Shown here piece by piece: positions 6,541 to 7,714 of a stretch of DNA of 7,714 nucleotides. The first letter of the stretch is position 1, and every line of letters begins with the position of its first letter. A model generated the notes under the pieces. The model was given only the letters and a program-made list of their open reading frames with translations. It had not been told where the DNA came from and searched no databases. The DNA is from an uncultured Sphingomonas sp. (GTDB lineage Bacteria; Pseudomonadota; Alphaproteobacteria; Sphingomonadales; Sphingomonadaceae): contig CAMLSA010000127.1 in the NCBI GenBank assembly GCA_946482655.1, positions 1-7,714 of the forward strand, given 5' to 3'. The translations under genes and the position numbers were made by a program.

Positions 6541-6573
6541 AAAGGCCGAAAACCTGCGCCTTTTACGGCCTTT
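6541..6573 (-). terminator. Inverted repeat after the CitE-like gene, possible terminator
   Basis: AAAGGCCG (6541-6548) and CGGCCTTT (6566-6573) are perfect inverted repeats. Inside them AAAA (6549-6552) and TTTT (6561-6564) can extend the stem past a one-base bulge. It starts 19 bp after the CitE-like stop at 6593, the usual place for a terminator. Read on the minus strand the stem ends in TTT only, so termination may be partial. The symmetry would work in either direction. Confidence 0.45.
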
Positions 6574-6592
6574 ACGCTCCGGCCGACAATGC

Positions 6593-7450
6593 CTAGTTTG
6601 GGCGGTCGGCCGCCATCGACAGGATCGCCCGCGCCTGATCGAGGTGAAGGCGCTCCACCATTTCGCCATTGATCCGGACCGCGCCCTTGGCGGCACTTTC
6701 GGGCGCCGCGAAGGCCGCGATTGCCGCCTTCGCCCAGGCGATCTCGCTGTCAGAAGGGCTGAACAGGCGGTTGGCCGCATCGATCTGGCGCGGATGGATC
6801 AGCGTCTTTCCGTCGAATCCATAGGCCTTCGCCTCGTCGCACTGCCGCGCGAGCCCCGCATCGTCCTCGAACGCATTATGGACGCCGTCGAGGATGGCGA
6901 GGCCATGGGCCCTGGCCGCCGCGACTGCGAGCGCCATCATCCCGAGGAATGGCGTGCGCTCGACGGTCAGCCGCGCGCCCATCTCCCTGGCCAGATCGTT
7001 GGTGCCGAGCACGAATGCGCCCGGCCGCGCCGCCATCGCCCCGGCGATCTCGTCGAGGCGGAAGATCGCCCGCGTGGTCTCGACCATCGCCCAGAAGCCC
7101 GTCGCGGGCGGCGCGCGCCCCAGCGCGGCATGATAGGCCCGCACCGTCTCGGCATCGCCGACCTTGGGGGCCAGGATCGCATCCGCGCCCGAAGCCGCTG
7201 CCGCGGCGAGATCGGCCTCGGCCCAGGGCGTGCCGATCGCGTTCACCCTGATCACCAGTTCGCGCCCGCCGAAGCCACCCGCCTTGAGCGCCGCCACCGC
7301 GTTGGCGCGCGCCTCCTCCTTGGCCTCGGGGGCGACCGAATCCTCGAGATCGAGGATCACGACGTCGCACGGCAGCCCGCGCGCCTTCTCGATCGCGCGG
7401 CTGTTGGAGGCGGGCATGTAAAGCGCGCTGCGGCGCGGGCGCATGGTCAT
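6593..7450 (-). CDS. CitE/HpcH-HpaI-family CoA-ester lyase
   Basis: A 285-residue cytoplasmic TIM-barrel protein of the citrate lyase beta-subunit-like family. Members cleave or hydrolyse 3-hydroxyacyl-CoA substrates such as malyl-, citramalyl- or citryl-type thioesters with Mg2+. Diagnostic parts are RSALYMPASN (7-16), DVVILDLEDSVAP (29-41), VIRVN with R68, PK at 95-96, the metal-ligand residues E124 (in MVETT) and D152 (in LGTNDLA), ILDGVHN (186-192) and GKTLIHPRQI (214-223). Length is normal for stand-alone CitE-like enzymes. The other citrate lyase subunits (citD, citF) are absent, so it is not part of a classical citrate lyase; the exact substrate is unknown. Two starts are possible: the ATG at 7450 with GGGAAG only 3 nt away, or the ATG at 7444 where the same site is better placed. 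A hairpin containing GGAGG lies just upstream, and the LytTR gene ends 46 bp before it. Confidence 0.88.
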   Translation of the reverse strand: MTMRPRRSALYMPASNSRAIEKARGLPCDVVILDLEDSVAPEAKEEARANAVAALKAGGFGGRELVIRVNAIGTPWAEADLAAAAASGADAILAPKVGDAETVRAYHAALGRAPPATGFWAMVETTRAIFRLDEIAGAMAARPGAFVLGTNDLAREMGARLTVERTPFLGMMALAVAAARAHGLAILDGVHNAFEDDAGLARQCDEAKAYGFDGKTLIHPRQIDAANRLFSPSDSEIAWAKAAIAAFAAPESAAKGAVRINGEMVERLHLDQARAILSMAADRPN

Positions 7451-7463
7451 GAGCTTCCCAATT

Positions 7464-7489
7464 ATTCCTCCTCGTTTTCGAGGAGGAAT
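7464..7489 (-). repeat. Perfect 11-bp hairpin between the LytTR and CitE-like genes
   Basis: ATTCCTCCTCG (7464-7474) and CGAGGAGGAAT (7479-7489) are exact reverse complements separated by TTTT. In the minus-strand transcript the second arm carries GAGGAGG, a strong Shine-Dalgarno-like sequence, and the first arm carries CCTCC, which would bury it. The GGAGG lies 16 nt before the ATG at 7450, somewhat far for ordinary use. There is no T-run after the hairpin on either strand, so it is a poor intrinsic terminator. It could serve as a translational control element, an RNA stabiliser between two cistrons or a symmetric protein-binding site. Confidence 0.7.
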
Positions 7490-7496
7490 GAAGTTG

Positions 7497-7714
7497 TCAA
7501 TGCACGAAACGCGCGACGACCTCGCGATAGGAGCGGCTGACCTTCACCTGCGCGCCCGAATCGAGCACCAGGAAGCATTCGCCATTGGTGTGCGGCTTGA
7601 CCTGACGGACCAGATCGAGGTTGACGATGGTCGACCGGTGGACCCGCTGAAAGCGACGCGGATCGAGGCGCTTTTCGAGATCCTTCATCGTCTCGCGCAG
7701 GATCAGCGTGTTGT
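7497..7714 (-). CDS. LytTR-type DNA-binding regulator, C-terminal part (cut by window edge)
   Basis: The visible 72 residues are the C-terminal half of a LytTR DNA-binding domain: a stretch reading NTLILRETMKDLEKRL, then RRFQRVHRSTIVNLDLVRQV, then HTNGECFLVLDSGAQVKVSR and SYREVVARFVH before the stop. The RVHRS-x-IVN-x3 and VSRSYR motifs are the family signature. LytTR domains bind DNA through a beta-sheet fold and usually follow a receiver domain or membrane segments; which applies here lies beyond the window. An ATG at 7688 falls inside the domain and is not the true start, because the frame stays open to the window edge and the residues upstream of it fit the family. The CitE-like gene follows 46 bp later in the same direction, so the two may share a transcript. 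Confidence 0.9.
   Translation of the reverse strand, partial: NTLILRETMKDLEKRLDPRRFQRVHRSTIVNLDLVRQVKPHTNGECFLVLDSGAQVKVSRSYREVVARFVH

Overview
The window is GC-rich DNA with strong codon-position bias from an alphaproteobacterium. Protein style (OPT transporter, CitE-like CoA-ester lyase, FixL/FixJ-type two-component pair, LytTR regulator) and a short Hfq-class-looking sRNA candidate fit Sphingomonadales best. That placement is inferred from protein flavour, not from a search. All intact protein genes lie on the minus strand. The only plus-strand signals are in the one large intergenic gap (about 2107-2670).

Reading along the minus strand from the right edge: the C-terminal part of a LytTR DNA-binding regulator (7497-7714, running off the window); a perfect 11-bp hairpin; a 285-aa CitE/HpcH-HpaI-family CoA-ester lyase (6593-7450); a short gap with a terminator-like inverted repeat; a membrane-bound three-PAS histidine kinase (4407-6461) coupled by an ATGA overlap to a FixJ-type LuxR-family response regulator (3784-4410); galE (2671-3681) with its own well-formed promoter that would give a nearly leaderless mRNA; the 563-bp intergenic region; an OPT-family oligopeptide transporter (133-2106); and the first 17 codons of elongation factor P (1-52).

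The intergenic region is unlike the rest. It contains an AT-rich core (about 2160-2320), two hairpin-plus-T-run structures read on the plus strand, and a compact 70-nt segment with a small hairpin, a CU-rich single-stranded stretch (anti-Shine-Dalgarno-like) and a strong intrinsic terminator. I read this as a small regulatory RNA gene, possibly of the suhB/mmgR family. Between it and galE is a short reading frame whose last 36 residues look like the C-terminus of a glutathione S-transferase, probably a gene remnant.

Functionally the kinase and regulator form one signalling unit of unknown stimulus. GalE supplies UDP-galactose for surface polysaccharide, the OPT protein is a peptide or metal-chelate importer, and EF-P is housekeeping. 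I see no mobile element, CRISPR array, tRNA or rRNA. No strikingly novel multi-gene system is evident. The best candidates for a second look are the sRNA locus, the leaderless galE promoter and the SD-sequestering hairpin ahead of the CitE-like gene.
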